48,313 bases of DNA from NCBI GenBank assembly GCA_001303415.1, contig LJTN01000020.1:1-48313 (forward strand). The letters run 5' to 3'. Positions 1-8,988 of this stretch are shown piece after piece. Each line of letters starts with the position of its first letter. Position 1 is the stretch's first letter. The notes under the pieces were generated by a model. The model was not told the DNA's origin. It made no database searches and was given only the letters and a program-made list of their open reading frames with translations. Made by a program: the position numbers and the translations under genes. Source of the stretch: Myxococcales bacterium SG8_38. GTDB taxonomy: Bacteria; Myxococcota_A; Polyangia; Polyangiales; Houyiibacteriaceae.

Positions 1-290
1 AGTCCGGGGTGCTTGGGCACGTGGTATCCGAAGAAGGCAACGTTCGCTTGGTGCGGGCAAAGGTCGAGCTCGGGGAAGCCGATGCGGCGGTCGTGTATCG
101 AACGGACGTGACTCCTTACAGCCGGGTCCGGATCGTGCCCATACCGGCGGTCTTGAATGTGCGGGCGGACTATCACATCGGCATGATCGAACGGTCAGCC
201 CATCCGGAGCTCGCGGGGCGCTGGATCGCCTACGTTCAGTCCGAGGAAGGCCAGGGCATCCTGGCGCAACACGGATTCGTGACCGAGTGA
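1..290 (+). CDS. modA: Molybdate ABC transporter substrate-binding protein ModA (3' part only)
   Basis: This is the last 95 or so residues of the periplasmic protein that hands molybdate (possibly tungstate) to the ModBC permease. The frame is open from the first bases of the window, so the signal peptide and first lobe lie outside it. The tail contains the ModA-type stretch [13 protein letters not shown] and ends in the usual terminal helix ([12 protein letters not shown]). An in-frame GTG at base 9 is internal to the gene and is not a start. The stop codon shares its last base with the modB start (TGATG), so translation of modB is probably coupled. Sulfate-binding homologues are the main alternative; the permease next door argues for molybdate. 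Confidence 0.85.
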   Translation, partial: SGVLGHVVSEEGNVRLVRAKVELGEADAAVVYRTDVTPYSRVRIVPIPAVLNVRADYHIGMIERSAHPELAGRWIAYVQSEEGQGILAQHGFVTE

Positions 291-1135
291 TGCACACGTT
301 TCGCGGCACCCCCTTGCTCCCCTCCTTGCTTGCATGGGGCTCTTCGCTCGCTCTTCTCGCCTTGATCGTCTTGCCGCTCCTCGCTCTCGGACTGTCCTCT
401 TCACCTTCGGAGCTAATCGCGGGCGTGCGCCATCCGCTGTTCTTGCCGGCTCTGTCCCTGAGCGCGCGCACCACCCTGACGAGCCTGGCGATCGTGGTTG
501 CCACGGGAACTCCGCTGGCATGGTGGTTGGCGGTGGGACCTCCACGTTACACGCGCGTCGTCGAGCTGCTGGTGGTGCTCCCGATCGTAATTCCCCCCGC
601 AGTGCTGGGCGTGGCAATGCTTCAGACCTTCGGACGCAGGGGGATCTTCGGCCCCTTTTTCGAGGCGATCGGCGTTCAGGTGCCATTCACCACGGTCGCC
701 GTCGTGCTGGCTCAGGTCGTGGTGGCCGCGCCGTTCTATGTCGAGTCGGCCGCGATTGCCTTCCGCAGGGTCGACGTGGATCTCGTGCTCGTCGCCCGTA
801 CACTGGGCGCGTCTCCCGCCGTGGCATTCTTCCGGGTGGCCGTTCCGGTGGCATCCGCAGGTCTCCTTGCGGGAGCCGCCCTCTCGTACGCCAGATCGAT
901 CGGCGAGTTCGGAGCGACGTTGTTGTTCGCGGGCAATTTGCCCAGGACCACCCAGACCATGCCGCTTGCCATCTATACGGCCCTCGAGGCCGATGTCCGT
1001 GCGGCGCTCGCGATCTCTTTGGTTTTGGTCGGCATCGCCATCGTGCTTCTTTTCGTGGTGCGCATCGGCCCGCAAGCTTTGTCGTCGTGGGCTCCCCAGC
1101 GAAGCGACTCCGGTTTGGAAGGGCCGCAGTCGTGA
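290..1135 (+). CDS. modB: Molybdate ABC transporter permease ModB
   Basis: Inner-membrane channel subunit of the molybdate importer, 281 residues and about six hydrophobic segments, normal for the family. Around residues 170-215 lies the cytoplasmic coupling loop ([18 protein letters not shown]) followed by [12 protein letters not shown]. The EFGAT form is typical of ModB; sulfate permeases usually read EFGAV. I chose the ATG at 290, which overlaps the modA stop as TGATG; a GTG one codon earlier (287) is also in frame. The 3' end overlaps modC as GTGA. The three genes therefore form a translationally coupled modABC operon. Assignment is secure at family level; transport of tungstate cannot be excluded. 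Confidence 0.9.
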   Translation: MHTFRGTPLLPSLLAWGSSLALLALIVLPLLALGLSSSPSELIAGVRHPLFLPALSLSARTTLTSLAIVVATGTPLAWWLAVGPPRYTRVVELLVVLPIVIPPAVLGVAMLQTFGRRGIFGPFFEAIGVQVPFTTVAVVLAQVVVAAPFYVESAAIAFRRVDVDLVLVARTLGASPAVAFFRVAVPVASAGLLAGAALSYARSIGEFGATLLFAGNLPRTTQTMPLAIYTALEADVRAALAISLVLVGIAIVLLFVVRIGPQALSSWAPQRSDSGLEGPQS

Positions 1136-1878
1136 GTTGGAACGTAGAGCTGCATGCACGCGTCGGCGCGCTCGACTTGAACGTCGCTATCGATGGTAAT
1201 GACACGCCGACGGTGCTCGTCGGTCCGAATGGATCCGGCAAGACGACGCTTCTGCGAATGATCGCCGGCGCGCATCGACCCTCATCTGGCCGCATCCGCA
1301 TCGGTTCCATGGTTGTCTTCGACTCCAACGAGGACGTAGATGTCCCTCCCGAAGCGCGACAAGTCGGATACGTGCCGCAAGGTTTTGGGTTATTTCCCCA
1401 TCTGCCCGTGACGGACAACGTTGCGTTTGGCCTCTCCGTTGGACGTAGGCGGCAACGCCGATCCGATCGGCGTGACGCTGCCGCGAGCCTTCTTGCTGAT
1501 CTCGGGTGCGCGCACCTAGCCGAGCGAATGCCTTCCGAGCTTTCCGGCGGCGAAAAGCAGCGTGTTGCCCTCGCGCGTGCTCTCATCGTTCAACCAAAGC
1601 TCCTGCTCCTCGACGAGCCCCTCGCTACGCTCGATCCTGGCTCCCGTCGGAAGTTGCGCACCTTCTTGGCGGACCACTTGAAGACCAAGCGCGGCCCAGC
1701 GATCGTGGTGACCCACGACGTGCGAGATGCAGAAGTGCTGGGCGGCGAGCTCTTTGTGCTCGAGAAAGGAAGAATCGTTCAGCACGGCACGGCCGAAGAG
1801 CTCAGGGCCGAGCCCGCCACGGACTTCGTCGCGGAGTTCTTCGATACGCCTCAGTCTGACATTCGCGGCATGGCTTGA
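1132..1878 (+). CDS. modC: Molybdate ABC transporter ATP-binding protein ModC (short form)
   Basis: ATPase that drives the ModB channel. Walker [10 protein letters not shown] is at residues 31-39, the ABC signature is [15 protein letters not shown], Walker B is [12 protein letters not shown], and the H-loop is VVTHD. The start is a GTG at 1132 overlapping the modB stop; the open frame extends far upstream but only as an antisense or out-of-frame shadow of modB. At 248 residues the protein ends soon after the ATPase core and lacks the C-terminal Mop/TOBE molybdate-sensing domain found in ModC proteins of about 350 residues. Feedback inhibition by bound molybdate is therefore unlikely in this version. 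A small stem-loop follows the stop codon. Confidence 0.88.
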   Translation: MSWNVELHARVGALDLNVAIDGNDTPTVLVGPNGSGKTTLLRMIAGAHRPSSGRIRIGSMVVFDSNEDVDVPPEARQVGYVPQGFGLFPHLPVTDNVAFGLSVGRRRQRRSDRRDAAASLLADLGCAHLAERMPSELSGGEKQRVALARALIVQPKLLLLDEPLATLDPGSRRKLRTFLADHLKTKRGPAIVVTHDVRDAEVLGGELFVLEKGRIVQHGTAEELRAEPATDFVAEFFDTPQSDIRGMA

Positions 1879-1905
1879 GGCCCGTGCGAAGCGCGACCGA
1901 TTTCA

Positions 1906-1919
1906 AGCGGATGTCCGCT
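1906..1919. terminator. Possible weak bidirectional stem-loop between modC and the DUF481 gene
   Basis: The sequence AGCGGATGTCCGCT folds into a 5-6 bp stem with a very small loop in the 39-base gap between convergent genes. It is flanked by TTTC on one side and ATTTCTCT on the other, so short T-rich runs follow it in both directions. The stem is short and overlaps the stop codon of the minus-strand gene, so this is a weak call. Confidence 0.3.
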
Positions 1920-2889
1920 ATTTCTCTGACTTGAATGGGGTGTACACCAAGCTGAAGAGTGTCGTGGTGTCGGTCTTGTAGAGACCAGCGGGCTTGCTGT
2001 CGTAGAGCAACAGGAAGCGCGCCTCCAAGGCGAACTTGTCCGAAAGCTGCGACAAGAGGGCGATGGTGAAGTAGACGCGATTGTCCTCGAAGGCCGTCGC
2101 GTCTTGAGCAGGAATCTCGCTCAAGTTGCCGATGTACGTGATGCCCGAGAGGAGCGAGACGTGCTCGTTCAGCCGGTTCTCGTAGTCGAGAGCGAGGAGC
2201 AAGCCGTGAATGTTCGATGTCTCCGAGAATATCGCCACATCGGGATTCGCCACGGCTTCATCGGTGTAATTCTCGTACGTGTAGCTGTAGCCGATGCGGC
2301 CCGTGAAGAGGTGATCTTCTTCCTTGATGAATGCGCGCAAATAGCCTGCGCTGGCGAGAAGCTGGAGGTCGAACCCAGCCAGTGGATCCCAACGAAGACC
2401 GAGGCTCGACCAGATGGCATCCATGTCGGTGAAGTAGTACTCGTAGCGCGCGTTGAAGAACCACTGCTTCGCGACCGTGGAATAGCTGGAGTCCGGATCC
2501 AGAACGTCCGGTCTGGCTCGGCCGAAGTTGAATATCGAGTCGATCGTGAGACGATGATCTTTCTTCGAGAGCAGAAAGCCCGTACCGGCCTTGAGGTTCC
2601 AGGACTGGGTATTGCCCGTATTGACGGCGCCGCCGAAGCTCAGGTTCCAGTCGACTTTGACCGAATCCTCTTCTTTGGCAGCCTCGTCCGGAAGGCTCTC
2701 GACGTCCGGTGCTTCGGCGAACCTGGCTTCAGTCGCGGTTTCTGTCTTGCTGCCCTCGACGTCGACGGCGACGCTGTCTGGAATCTCGTCCTCTTGCGCT
2801 GACACGCTCGACCCCCAGCCGAGAAGCATCGTCGAAGCGAATACCGGCGCCCATCGGGCCCAAGAGGTCTGCACGCTTGCCTTCTTCAT
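1918..2889 (-). CDS. DUF481 (YdiY-like) outer-membrane beta-barrel protein
   Basis: Predicted outer-membrane protein of 323 residues. A cleavable signal peptide ends near ALA-type site VSAQED (about residue 31). A low-complexity acidic segment follows, then from about residue 80 the DUF481 barrel, which begins WNLSFGGAVNTGNT, the family hallmark (a strand plus a TGNT turn). Alternating aromatic and polar strands continue to the C-terminus, which ends with a hydrophobic strand (LFSLVYTPF). The start is an ATG preceded by an AAAGGAGAGGGAG ribosome-binding site. Family members are described as salt-induced or of unknown function; the substrate or role here is unknown. It converges on modC and has no operon partner. 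Confidence 0.75.
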   Translation of the reverse strand: MKKASVQTSWARWAPVFASTMLLGWGSSVSAQEDEIPDSVAVDVEGSKTETATEARFAEAPDVESLPDEAAKEEDSVKVDWNLSFGGAVNTGNTQSWNLKAGTGFLLSKKDHRLTIDSIFNFGRARPDVLDPDSSYSTVAKQWFFNARYEYYFTDMDAIWSSLGLRWDPLAGFDLQLLASAGYLRAFIKEEDHLFTGRIGYSYTYENYTDEAVANPDVAIFSETSNIHGLLLALDYENRLNEHVSLLSGITYIGNLSEIPAQDATAFEDNRVYFTIALLSQLSDKFALEARFLLLYDSKPAGLYKTDTTTLFSLVYTPFKSEK

Positions 2890-3050
2890 CGATTCTCCCT
2901 CTCCTTTTACGGGCGGAGCTTAGATGCCCGGTAGGCGCGATCAAGTTTTAGGACGATCGATCGGAAATATGCGGTCTGGCGGTACCTCGATGGTCGTGAC
3001 TTGCGAGTTGGAGCCGGTGGTGATCATTCTTGTGGGAGGGGTCGAGCAGG

Positions 3051-3824
3051 ATGGAGCTGAATGCGCACCGTTGGTTGTTGCTTTGCTGTCTTGGGGGCTG
3101 CGTGTCGGCCGTTCGGGGTGCACGGGAGCCGACGATGGTCGCAGGGCCCATCAGCGAGGAGAAGACGCAGTTGGTGACGGTCGTGTCGGATGGCTGGGAT
3201 GGGTTTCGGGCATCTCTTCGGCGGTACGAGCGGCTGCCCGGTCGTTCATGGACCGAAGTCGGCGCTCCGATCGACGTGGTGCTGGGCCATGCAGGATACG
3301 GCTGGGGTCGCGGCCTTCATGGCAGAGATGCGCCGGACGGCCGGAGCGGACCCGTCAAGCGCGAAGGAGACGGGCGCTCTCCGGCTGGCGTATTCGAGCT
3401 CGGTCCCATGTACGGCTACGAGTCATCGCCTCCGAAGACATCGCTTGCCTATGTCCCGGCGACGTCATCTCTTCGATGCGTCGACGACCCAGCGTCGCTC
3501 CACTACAACCGTATCGTTTCGACATCCGACCAAGCAACGGACTGGAATAGCGCCGAGCACATGCTTCGAAGCGATGATCTCTACGAGATTGCCATCCTGG
3601 TCGGTCACAACGCAGCCCCGCCAGTCCCCGGAGCCGGAAGCTGCATCTTCGTGCACGTCTGGGAGGGCCCGGAGGTGGCGGTCAGAGGTTGCACGGCCAT
3701 GGCAAAGGCACCGCTTCGCGCCCTGAGCAACTGGCTCGAACGAAACGCGGGCGTGCTCGTCGCGCTACCGCGAAGCGAGTACGAGGCTCTGAGAGAAGCC
3801 TGGGATCTGCCGGCGCACGACTGA
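3051..3824 (+). CDS. L,D-transpeptidase (YkuD-type) lipoprotein
   Basis: Predicted cell-envelope enzyme of 257 residues that would form or edit L,D cross-links in peptidoglycan, or attach proteins to it. The N-terminus has a lipoprotein signal with lipobox LGGC at residues 14-17. The catalytic core shows GDGRSPAGVF near residues 106-115 and IFVHVW...RGCTAM, giving the expected His202 and Cys214 of the HxxxGxxxxxxxxxGC-type active site. I prefer the ATG at 3051; a TTG at 3030 would add seven residues before the signal peptide. The spacing is looser than in classical ErfK/YbiS proteins and resembles the COG3786 branch. It stands alone, divergent from the DUF481 gene, with a 161-base gap between them that would hold both promoters. 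Confidence 0.75.
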   Translation: MELNAHRWLLLCCLGGCVSAVRGAREPTMVAGPISEEKTQLVTVVSDGWDGFRASLRRYERLPGRSWTEVGAPIDVVLGHAGYGWGRGLHGRDAPDGRSGPVKREGDGRSPAGVFELGPMYGYESSPPKTSLAYVPATSSLRCVDDPASLHYNRIVSTSDQATDWNSAEHMLRSDDLYEIAILVGHNAAPPVPGAGSCIFVHVWEGPEVAVRGCTAMAKAPLRALSNWLERNAGVLVALPRSEYEALREAWDLPAHD

Positions 3825-3988
3825 ATCGGCTCGGCGCCGCTTTCCCTCTGGCATTCCTCAAATGAGGACCTTCCAACCGAAATACCCTGGCTCGATCGCG
3901 TCATCGTCACGGTGGGGCAGAAGGTCACGTGGCGTGGCGCTTGCTGCGCCCGTCATTTCAAGCCACCTTCCTTCAAGACGCCGATCTC

Positions 3989-4798
3989 ATGAAAAGAGCT
4001 TATGTCACCACACTCTGCAACGGAGAGGGTTATCTCCCCGGCGTCGAGGCCCTCGGCAAATCGCTCGAGGCTCACGGGACGACCGTGCCGCGCGTCGTCT
4101 TGGTGACTGCGGACGTGTCGGAAGAGACGCGGCGTCGTCTGTCCAAGCAAGGGTGGCAGATTCGAACGGTCGAGCCGCTCGAGAACCCCAATCCGAGGAC
4201 GGTCCACCTCTTCGAACGGTTTAGCAACGTATTCACCAAGCTCCGGGCCTGGGAGGTCGTCGACCTCGACAAGATCGTCCTCCTCGATGCCGACGTGATC
4301 ACGCTGCAGAACATCGACGATCTCTTCGAGCGTCCCTCGCTGTCCGCTGCGCCCGACTTCTTTCTGCCCGACCGATTCAACAGCGGCGTGATGGTCATCG
4401 AGCCGTCGGCCGAGATGTTCCAACGAATGGTCGATGCCCTCTTCGAGACGCCCAGCTACGATGGCGGGGATCAAGGCTTCTTGAACACGTTCTTCTCGGA
4501 TTGGTACGCGATGGATGTCTCCCATCGTCTGCCTGCCGGATACAATCTTCAGAATTTCATCTTCCAGTTTCTCCAGGGGCATCCAAGCCTGCAGGCCGCC
4601 CTCAGACGCGAAGCCAAGGTCATTCACTACTCCGTGCAAAAGCCCTGGCAGGCAAAGGCTTCCTTCACTGGGGGCTCGCAAGAGTGGTGGAAAGCCTACT
4701 TCGGCGCCCACCCCGAAAAAGCAAGCGAGTGGAAGCGCCGTTGGCATGCGATGGAGGACTGGACCTTCGACCACGCAGTCGCCGCGATCATCAAGTAA
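3989..4798 (+). CDS. Glycosyltransferase family 8 (glycogenin-like)
   Basis: Predicted retaining sugar-nucleotide-dependent glycosyltransferase of 269 residues. The protein opens with the conserved strand KRAYVTTL, and the metal/nucleotide-binding DAD motif is at residues 100-102 in VLLDADVI. FNSGVMVI and GGDQGFLN follow, and VIHYSVQKPW matches the C-terminal HxxGxxKPW region of glycogenin-type enzymes. I chose the ATG at 3989 because the fold begins there, although it has no clear ribosome-binding site; a GTG at 3929 preceded by AAGG is the alternative. The stop overlaps the next start (TAATG), coupling it to a GH13 alpha-glucosidase, so both probably act on the same glucan or glucoside. The acceptor is unknown. 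Confidence 0.82.
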   Translation: MKRAYVTTLCNGEGYLPGVEALGKSLEAHGTTVPRVVLVTADVSEETRRRLSKQGWQIRTVEPLENPNPRTVHLFERFSNVFTKLRAWEVVDLDKIVLLDADVITLQNIDDLFERPSLSAAPDFFLPDRFNSGVMVIEPSAEMFQRMVDALFETPSYDGGDQGFLNTFFSDWYAMDVSHRLPAGYNLQNFIFQFLQGHPSLQAALRREAKVIHYSVQKPWQAKASFTGGSQEWWKAYFGAHPEKASEWKRRWHAMEDWTFDHAVAAIIK

Positions 4799-6513
4799 TG
4801 AGCAAGCACGACGTTCTTCAAAGCGACCTTCCCTGGTGGAAGCGCACCACGGTCTATCAGATCTATCCCCGCTCCTTCGCCGACAAGAGCGGTGACGGAA
4901 TTGGCGACCTGCCGGGAATCATCGACCGTCTCGACTACGTTCAGTGGTTGGGCTTGGAGACGATTTGGCTGTCGCCCTTCTTCGAAAGTCCGCAGGTGGA
5001 CTTCGGATACGACATCAGCAACCACTACGAAATCGCACCCGAGTACGGGACCCTCGACGATTGCCGTCGCTTGATCGACGAAATTCACGCTCGTGGGATG
5101 AAGGTCGTTCTCGACATGGTGCTGAATCACACTTCCGATCAGCATCCTTGGTTCGTCGAGTCGCGAAGCTCGCGCAACAGCCCATACCGTGATTTCTACA
5201 TCTGGCGCGATGGAAAGAAGCCCTACGGTGGGGCACCGCCCAACAATTGGCGGTCCATGCTCGGCGGCTCGGGCTGGCACTACGACGAGCAGACCGACCA
5301 GTGGTACTGGGCGAGCTTCCTGCCGTTTCAGCCCGATTTGAACTACCGAAATCCGAAGGTGAAGCGTGCGCTCTTGGACGTGGTCAGGCACTGGCTTCGC
5401 GAAGGCGCGGACGGCCTGCGGCTCGACATCTTCAACGCCATCTACAAGGACGCCTCCTTTGCCGACAACCCGCGTTCGCTCCGGGCGATTCCTTCGGAGG
5501 ACAACCCCGGCGGGTTCTTTCAGCGAGCCCTGCACAACCAGAACCACCCTGATACCTTCGCCTTTGCCCGCGAGCTCCGCGCCGCCGTCGACGAGTTCGA
5601 CGACCCCCCTCGTTTTCTCGTCGGTGAGGTGTTCGGTTCCCCGGATCTGCTGCGGGAGTACTGCGGACCCTCGGGTGATGGGCTTCACCTGGTCTTCTTG
5701 TTCAAGAGCCTTCGAACCCCTTTTCGGGCCGAGGCGGTGCGTGGATTGGTGAGCGAGCTCGAATCCGCGTTCCCCGAGCCGTTGCATCCCACTTACGTAT
5801 TCGGAAATCACGATAGGCCCCGCCAGATGGAACGCTTGGGGAACGACCCCGCGCGTGCCCGGTTGCTCGCCGCGTTCCAAATGACGGTGCGTGGGGTGCC
5901 ATTCGTCTACTACGGGGACGAGCTCGGGCTCTCGCACCACGACATGCCTCGCGAGAAAGCCTCGGACCCAGTCGCGCACCGGTTCCGTTTTCTACCGAAG
6001 CTCTTGCTGCCTCGCTTGCGCAAGCACGGCATCCTGACCAACCGGGACGAATGCCGGAGCCCGATGCCTTGGCATGCCGGACCGAACGCAGGGTTCGCTC
6101 CACCGACGGCATCTTCGACGTGGCTCCCTCTCCACCCGCAGAGCGCCATCATGAACGTGGCAGCACAAAAAGCGGATTCCACCTCGGTTCTCGCGGCCTA
6201 TCGGCGCATGCTTCGACTGCGGCGCCGGAGTCTCGCCCTGTCGTCGGGCGGGCTCGAGCTCTTCGAGCCGCCCGCCGACCCGAAGAAGGTCATGGCCTAT
6301 CGGCGCGTCTATCAGGATGCCGATCGAACAGAGACTGCCGAGGTGTTCCTGAACTTTTCTCGGCGAAGCGTGTCCCTCGACCTCAGGCACCTACCATCGG
6401 GCAAGCAATCGCGTCTCTTTTCGAATCTGCACGACGAACCTGTCGTCGCTCGAGCAAAGCACGTTCTGCGCCCCTGGGAGGCGGCGGTCGTGTTTTGCGG
6501 GGAGCCTGCATGA
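4798..6513 (+). CDS. GH13 alpha-glucosidase (oligo-1,6-glucosidase-like)
   Basis: Cytoplasmic alpha-amylase superfamily enzyme of 571 residues with no signal peptide, expected to hydrolyse alpha-1,4 or alpha-1,6 glucosidic bonds of small sugars. It begins with the family pattern TVYQIYPRSFADKSGDGIGD. The four conserved regions are visible: DMVLNHTS (106-113), DGLRLDIFNA with nucleophile Asp210, FLVGEVFG with acid/base Glu277, and YVFGNHDR with Asp339. The C-terminal beta-domain runs from about residue 480. The start is the ATG overlapping the GT8 stop; the frame is open upstream but out of phase with that gene. The next gene overlaps as ATGA. Trehalose synthase and sucrose-cleaving relatives share these motifs, so substrate is uncertain. 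Confidence 0.88.
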   Translation: MSKHDVLQSDLPWWKRTTVYQIYPRSFADKSGDGIGDLPGIIDRLDYVQWLGLETIWLSPFFESPQVDFGYDISNHYEIAPEYGTLDDCRRLIDEIHARGMKVVLDMVLNHTSDQHPWFVESRSSRNSPYRDFYIWRDGKKPYGGAPPNNWRSMLGGSGWHYDEQTDQWYWASFLPFQPDLNYRNPKVKRALLDVVRHWLREGADGLRLDIFNAIYKDASFADNPRSLRAIPSEDNPGGFFQRALHNQNHPDTFAFARELRAAVDEFDDPPRFLVGEVFGSPDLLREYCGPSGDGLHLVFLFKSLRTPFRAEAVRGLVSELESAFPEPLHPTYVFGNHDRPRQMERLGNDPARARLLAAFQMTVRGVPFVYYGDELGLSHHDMPREKASDPVAHRFRFLPKLLLPRLRKHGILTNRDECRSPMPWHAGPNAGFAPPTASSTWLPLHPQSAIMNVAAQKADSTSVLAAYRRMLRLRRRSLALSSGGLELFEPPADPKKVMAYRRVYQDADRTETAEVFLNFSRRSVSLDLRHLPSGKQSRLFSNLHDEPVVARAKHVLRPWEAAVVFCGEPA

Positions 6514-7088
6514 TCCCAATCCAGCGCCTCCCGTGGGCGTGCTGTTTGCTGCTAGGCGGGGCGCTCGTCGGCCACGACCTCTCCGTGGCACGAGCCGACA
6601 CCCTCGACCCGAAGCTACAGAGGTACATAGGCACGTACCGATACGTTGGCGGGGACCAAGACATCGAGGCGTTGGACGCCGCGATCGAAGAGGTGGTGAG
6701 CCAGATGAATTTCTTGATCCGAGGTATCGCGCGGCGCCGCTTGCGCGCCCCAAACCTGCCGTCCAAGAGAGTGATCGTTTCGGTGGAAGAGGGTCAGATT
6801 CAGATCGACAGACCGGGCCAACCGGAGGTTTCCGCCCCTGCGGATGGCAAGCCCATCACTTGGCGGCATCCCGAAGATGGCGACGTGTTCGAGGTTCGCC
6901 ACGGTGTCGACGCGCAAGGGGCGCTCTATCAGCGCTTCGCGGGGGAGCGCAGCGTTTCCCGTAATCGCTTCGTGCTCGGCGACGACGGCGAGAGCCTGAC
7001 GATCCACACGGTCATCACGGCGGACCGGCTTCCTGCACCCCTGCGGTTCAAGATGAGCTACCAGCGGGTGGAGCCGTCGCATTCTTGA
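6510..7088 (+). CDS. Secreted protein of unknown function
   Basis: A 192-residue protein I do not recognise. It has a typical Sec signal peptide with a hydrophobic core (CCLLLGGALVG) and a likely signal peptidase I site after ARA (about residue 29). The mature part looks like a compact alpha/beta domain, with no metal, cysteine or catalytic motif. The start ATG overlaps the GH13 stop (ATGA), so it is probably made together with the glycosyltransferase and glucosidase. The open frame upstream is only a shadow of the GH13 gene. Expression with sugar genes suggests, but does not show, a periplasmic role in the same process. Confidence 0.65.
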   Translation: MIPIQRLPWACCLLLGGALVGHDLSVARADTLDPKLQRYIGTYRYVGGDQDIEALDAAIEEVVSQMNFLIRGIARRRLRAPNLPSKRVIVSVEEGQIQIDRPGQPEVSAPADGKPITWRHPEDGDVFEVRHGVDAQGALYQRFAGERSVSRNRFVLGDDGESLTIHTVITADRLPAPLRFKMSYQRVEPSHS

Positions 7089-7189
7089 GGTTCTTGGGGT
7101 TTTCGCGACGCCGGAGGCCGGTTGCCCGCGCCTTCGACCGAGCCTAGAAATTGCCGCGTTGCCCATGACGACGAGGGAAGGAAGGACAG

Positions 7190-8176
7190 ATGAAGCTAAC
7201 GCGCAACTGTTTGTTGCTCTGTGTATTGACCCTGAGCACGGTCGGCTGTGCCACGGGCGACAGCGATGACGGCAACGGTCCGGAAGGAGCTGGGGTCTCG
7301 TTCACCGAATCGAACGCGGCGGGCCTGGCAGGAATCGCCGTGTCGGCGATCGAGGTCTTCCCGCGGCTGAGCGGTGCGTATCAAGCGATCGTAGAGGCCA
7401 TACAGACGCAGAATGCCCTCGGCTCCGCCGCCGTTCGAAAGAGCCTGCGTGAGCTCGGCGACATCGGTCTGTGCATCTCCGGCGAATCCAACCTGACTTG
7501 GAATGACGAAGACGACGATCTGGTTCTTTCGGCTGGAGACTCGGCGATGCTCGACTTGGTCGACTGCGACGAGCTCGCGGGCATGGTCACCTTCAGCTTC
7601 TCGGAAGTGGCTTTTGCATTGACCGTCGCCGACGTGGATCTGAGCGTGTCCGTGGACGACGACGTTCCGGGGGCTCCCGTTCTTCTGGAAGGGCGATTTC
7701 GAGTCGAGGTCAACGGAGTGCCCGGACCTCCGGAGTCTGCGATCGCCCGCTATCTGGTCGTCGACCAAGAAGACCCTACGCTCGGGCTCACCGCCAGTGT
7801 GGACGCGCAAAGGGAGTACGCGTTCGGCTGTTTCAATCTGTACTTCACCTTCGACCTCGAGCAGGGCGGCTACTTGCTAGCCGAGCCGTTTGGCGTCTTC
7901 AGCGTTCCGGGCGTGGGAGTGATGAGCATGGTGGCTGGAGGACTTCCACCCTTGATCTTCGAGAACGGCGACTACCCCGCCAGCGGCCAGATCAACCTTT
8001 ATGCTGAATCCGACGCCCTGCCGTGCGCCGCTCTTGGCATCGGCCCGGATGGCGTCGATGCGAATGACTCGTTCACGACATTGACGGCCACGGGTGGCGG
8101 AAGCGTGACCCTGGAAGGCGAAACCGAGACGCGCGCCCCGTTCTCGATCCAAACGACCTGGGACGACCTCCGCTAA
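7190..8176 (+). CDS. Lipoprotein of unknown function
   Basis: A 328-residue predicted lipoprotein: the signal peptide ends in the lipobox TVGC (Cys20), followed by an acidic linker (GDSDDGNGPEG) typical of surface-tethered lipoproteins. The rest is rich in acidic residues and short beta-type segments and contains a few scattered cysteines (for example LCISGE, LVDCDE and FGCFNL) that may form disulfides. I recognise no family. The ATG is preceded by a strong GAAGGAAGGACAG ribosome-binding site. A 101-base gap separates it from the gene upstream, so it may have its own promoter. It overlaps the convergent glycosylase gene by four bases. Confidence 0.65.
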   Translation: MKLTRNCLLLCVLTLSTVGCATGDSDDGNGPEGAGVSFTESNAAGLAGIAVSAIEVFPRLSGAYQAIVEAIQTQNALGSAAVRKSLRELGDIGLCISGESNLTWNDEDDDLVLSAGDSAMLDLVDCDELAGMVTFSFSEVAFALTVADVDLSVSVDDDVPGAPVLLEGRFRVEVNGVPGPPESAIARYLVVDQEDPTLGLTASVDAQREYAFGCFNLYFTFDLEQGGYLLAEPFGVFSVPGVGVMSMVAGGLPPLIFENGDYPASGQINLYAESDALPCAALGIGPDGVDANDSFTTLTATGGGSVTLEGETETRAPFSIQTTWDDLR

Positions 8177-8988
8177 TCGCCGCGAGGCTTCGGTTGGCAC
8201 CGCGGGCAATAATAGCTCGTTCGGCCTGCCGTCTTGATGGTCTTGATCGTGCCTTTGCAGCGAGGGCAGCTTGCCCCCGCTTCCCGGTGCGGCAGAAGAT
8301 AGGTCTTCGGCAACCGGTCCACCAGCTCTTCGGAGCCCGCACCACGGTCGATGGCGACCCGCAACACCCGTCGCATCGTCCTGTAGAGCTTTCGCAATGC
8401 GTCCGTGCTCAGATCTTGAACTCGGGTGTCGGGATGCAGCTTGGCTTGGAAGAGGATCTCGTCTGCATAGATGTTGCCAATCCCCGCCAACAGGGATTGG
8501 TCCATCAATGCTGCTTTGATCCCGCCCTGCTTTCCGTCCATCAGCTTTGCGAACGCGTCTTGGTCGAGCGAAAAATCCATGGCATCGGGCCCCAGCTCTT
8601 GGCTGGCAATGAATGCATCCAAGTCGTCGATCAGTCCGATCCGCCCGAAAAGCCGTTGGTTGTCGAAAGCGAGATGATAGCCATCGTCGAAGTCGAGGCG
8701 CAGCCGGTCATGCTCGGGGTCGTCGTCGAGGCTTTTGAAGTAGGCGAGGCGGCCGGTCATCCCGAAGTGAAAGGTGAGCCACCGGCCGTCATCCAAGGCT
8801 GCGAACAAATGCTTGCCACGACGGCTCGTCTCTTCCATCGAACGGCCGCGTAGCGCCTCTTTCAAACGCCTGCCCGAAATGCCCCGCAGGACCTTTGCGT
8901 TGCCGACGTGCACGTTCTTGATCTTCTTGTGGAGAGACGTTGCGTCCAAATAGCGTTTGAAGCTCTCGACGTCAGGCAACTCAGGCAT
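8173..8988 (-). CDS. Formamidopyrimidine-DNA glycosylase / endonuclease VIII family (Fpg/Nei)
   Basis: Base-excision repair enzyme of 271 residues that removes oxidised bases and nicks the strand. The mature N-terminus is PELPDVE: Pro2 is the catalytic nucleophile and Glu3 the general acid. Asp replaces the second Glu of the classical PELPEVE. RRGKHLF carries the conserved lysine, LLAGIGNIYADE is the helix-two-turn-helix segment, and the C-terminal zinc finger is CPRCKG...YYCPRCQ. The start was fixed at the ATG before PELP because proline must follow the initiator methionine. It overlaps the upstream hydrolase gene by eight bases. Fpg and Nei cannot be told apart by eye, so I give no symbol. 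Confidence 0.88.
   Translation of the reverse strand: MPELPDVESFKRYLDATSLHKKIKNVHVGNAKVLRGISGRRLKEALRGRSMEETSRRGKHLFAALDDGRWLTFHFGMTGRLAYFKSLDDDPEHDRLRLDFDDGYHLAFDNQRLFGRIGLIDDLDAFIASQELGPDAMDFSLDQDAFAKLMDGKQGGIKAALMDQSLLAGIGNIYADEILFQAKLHPDTRVQDLSTDALRKLYRTMRRVLRVAIDRGAGSEELVDRLPKTYLLPHREAGASCPRCKGTIKTIKTAGRTSYYCPRCQPKPRGD

Noticed and set aside
4696-5979. Open frame of 427 codons antisense to the alpha-glucosidase
   Set aside because: The sense strand has all four GH13 motifs; the antisense product has no recognisable domain.
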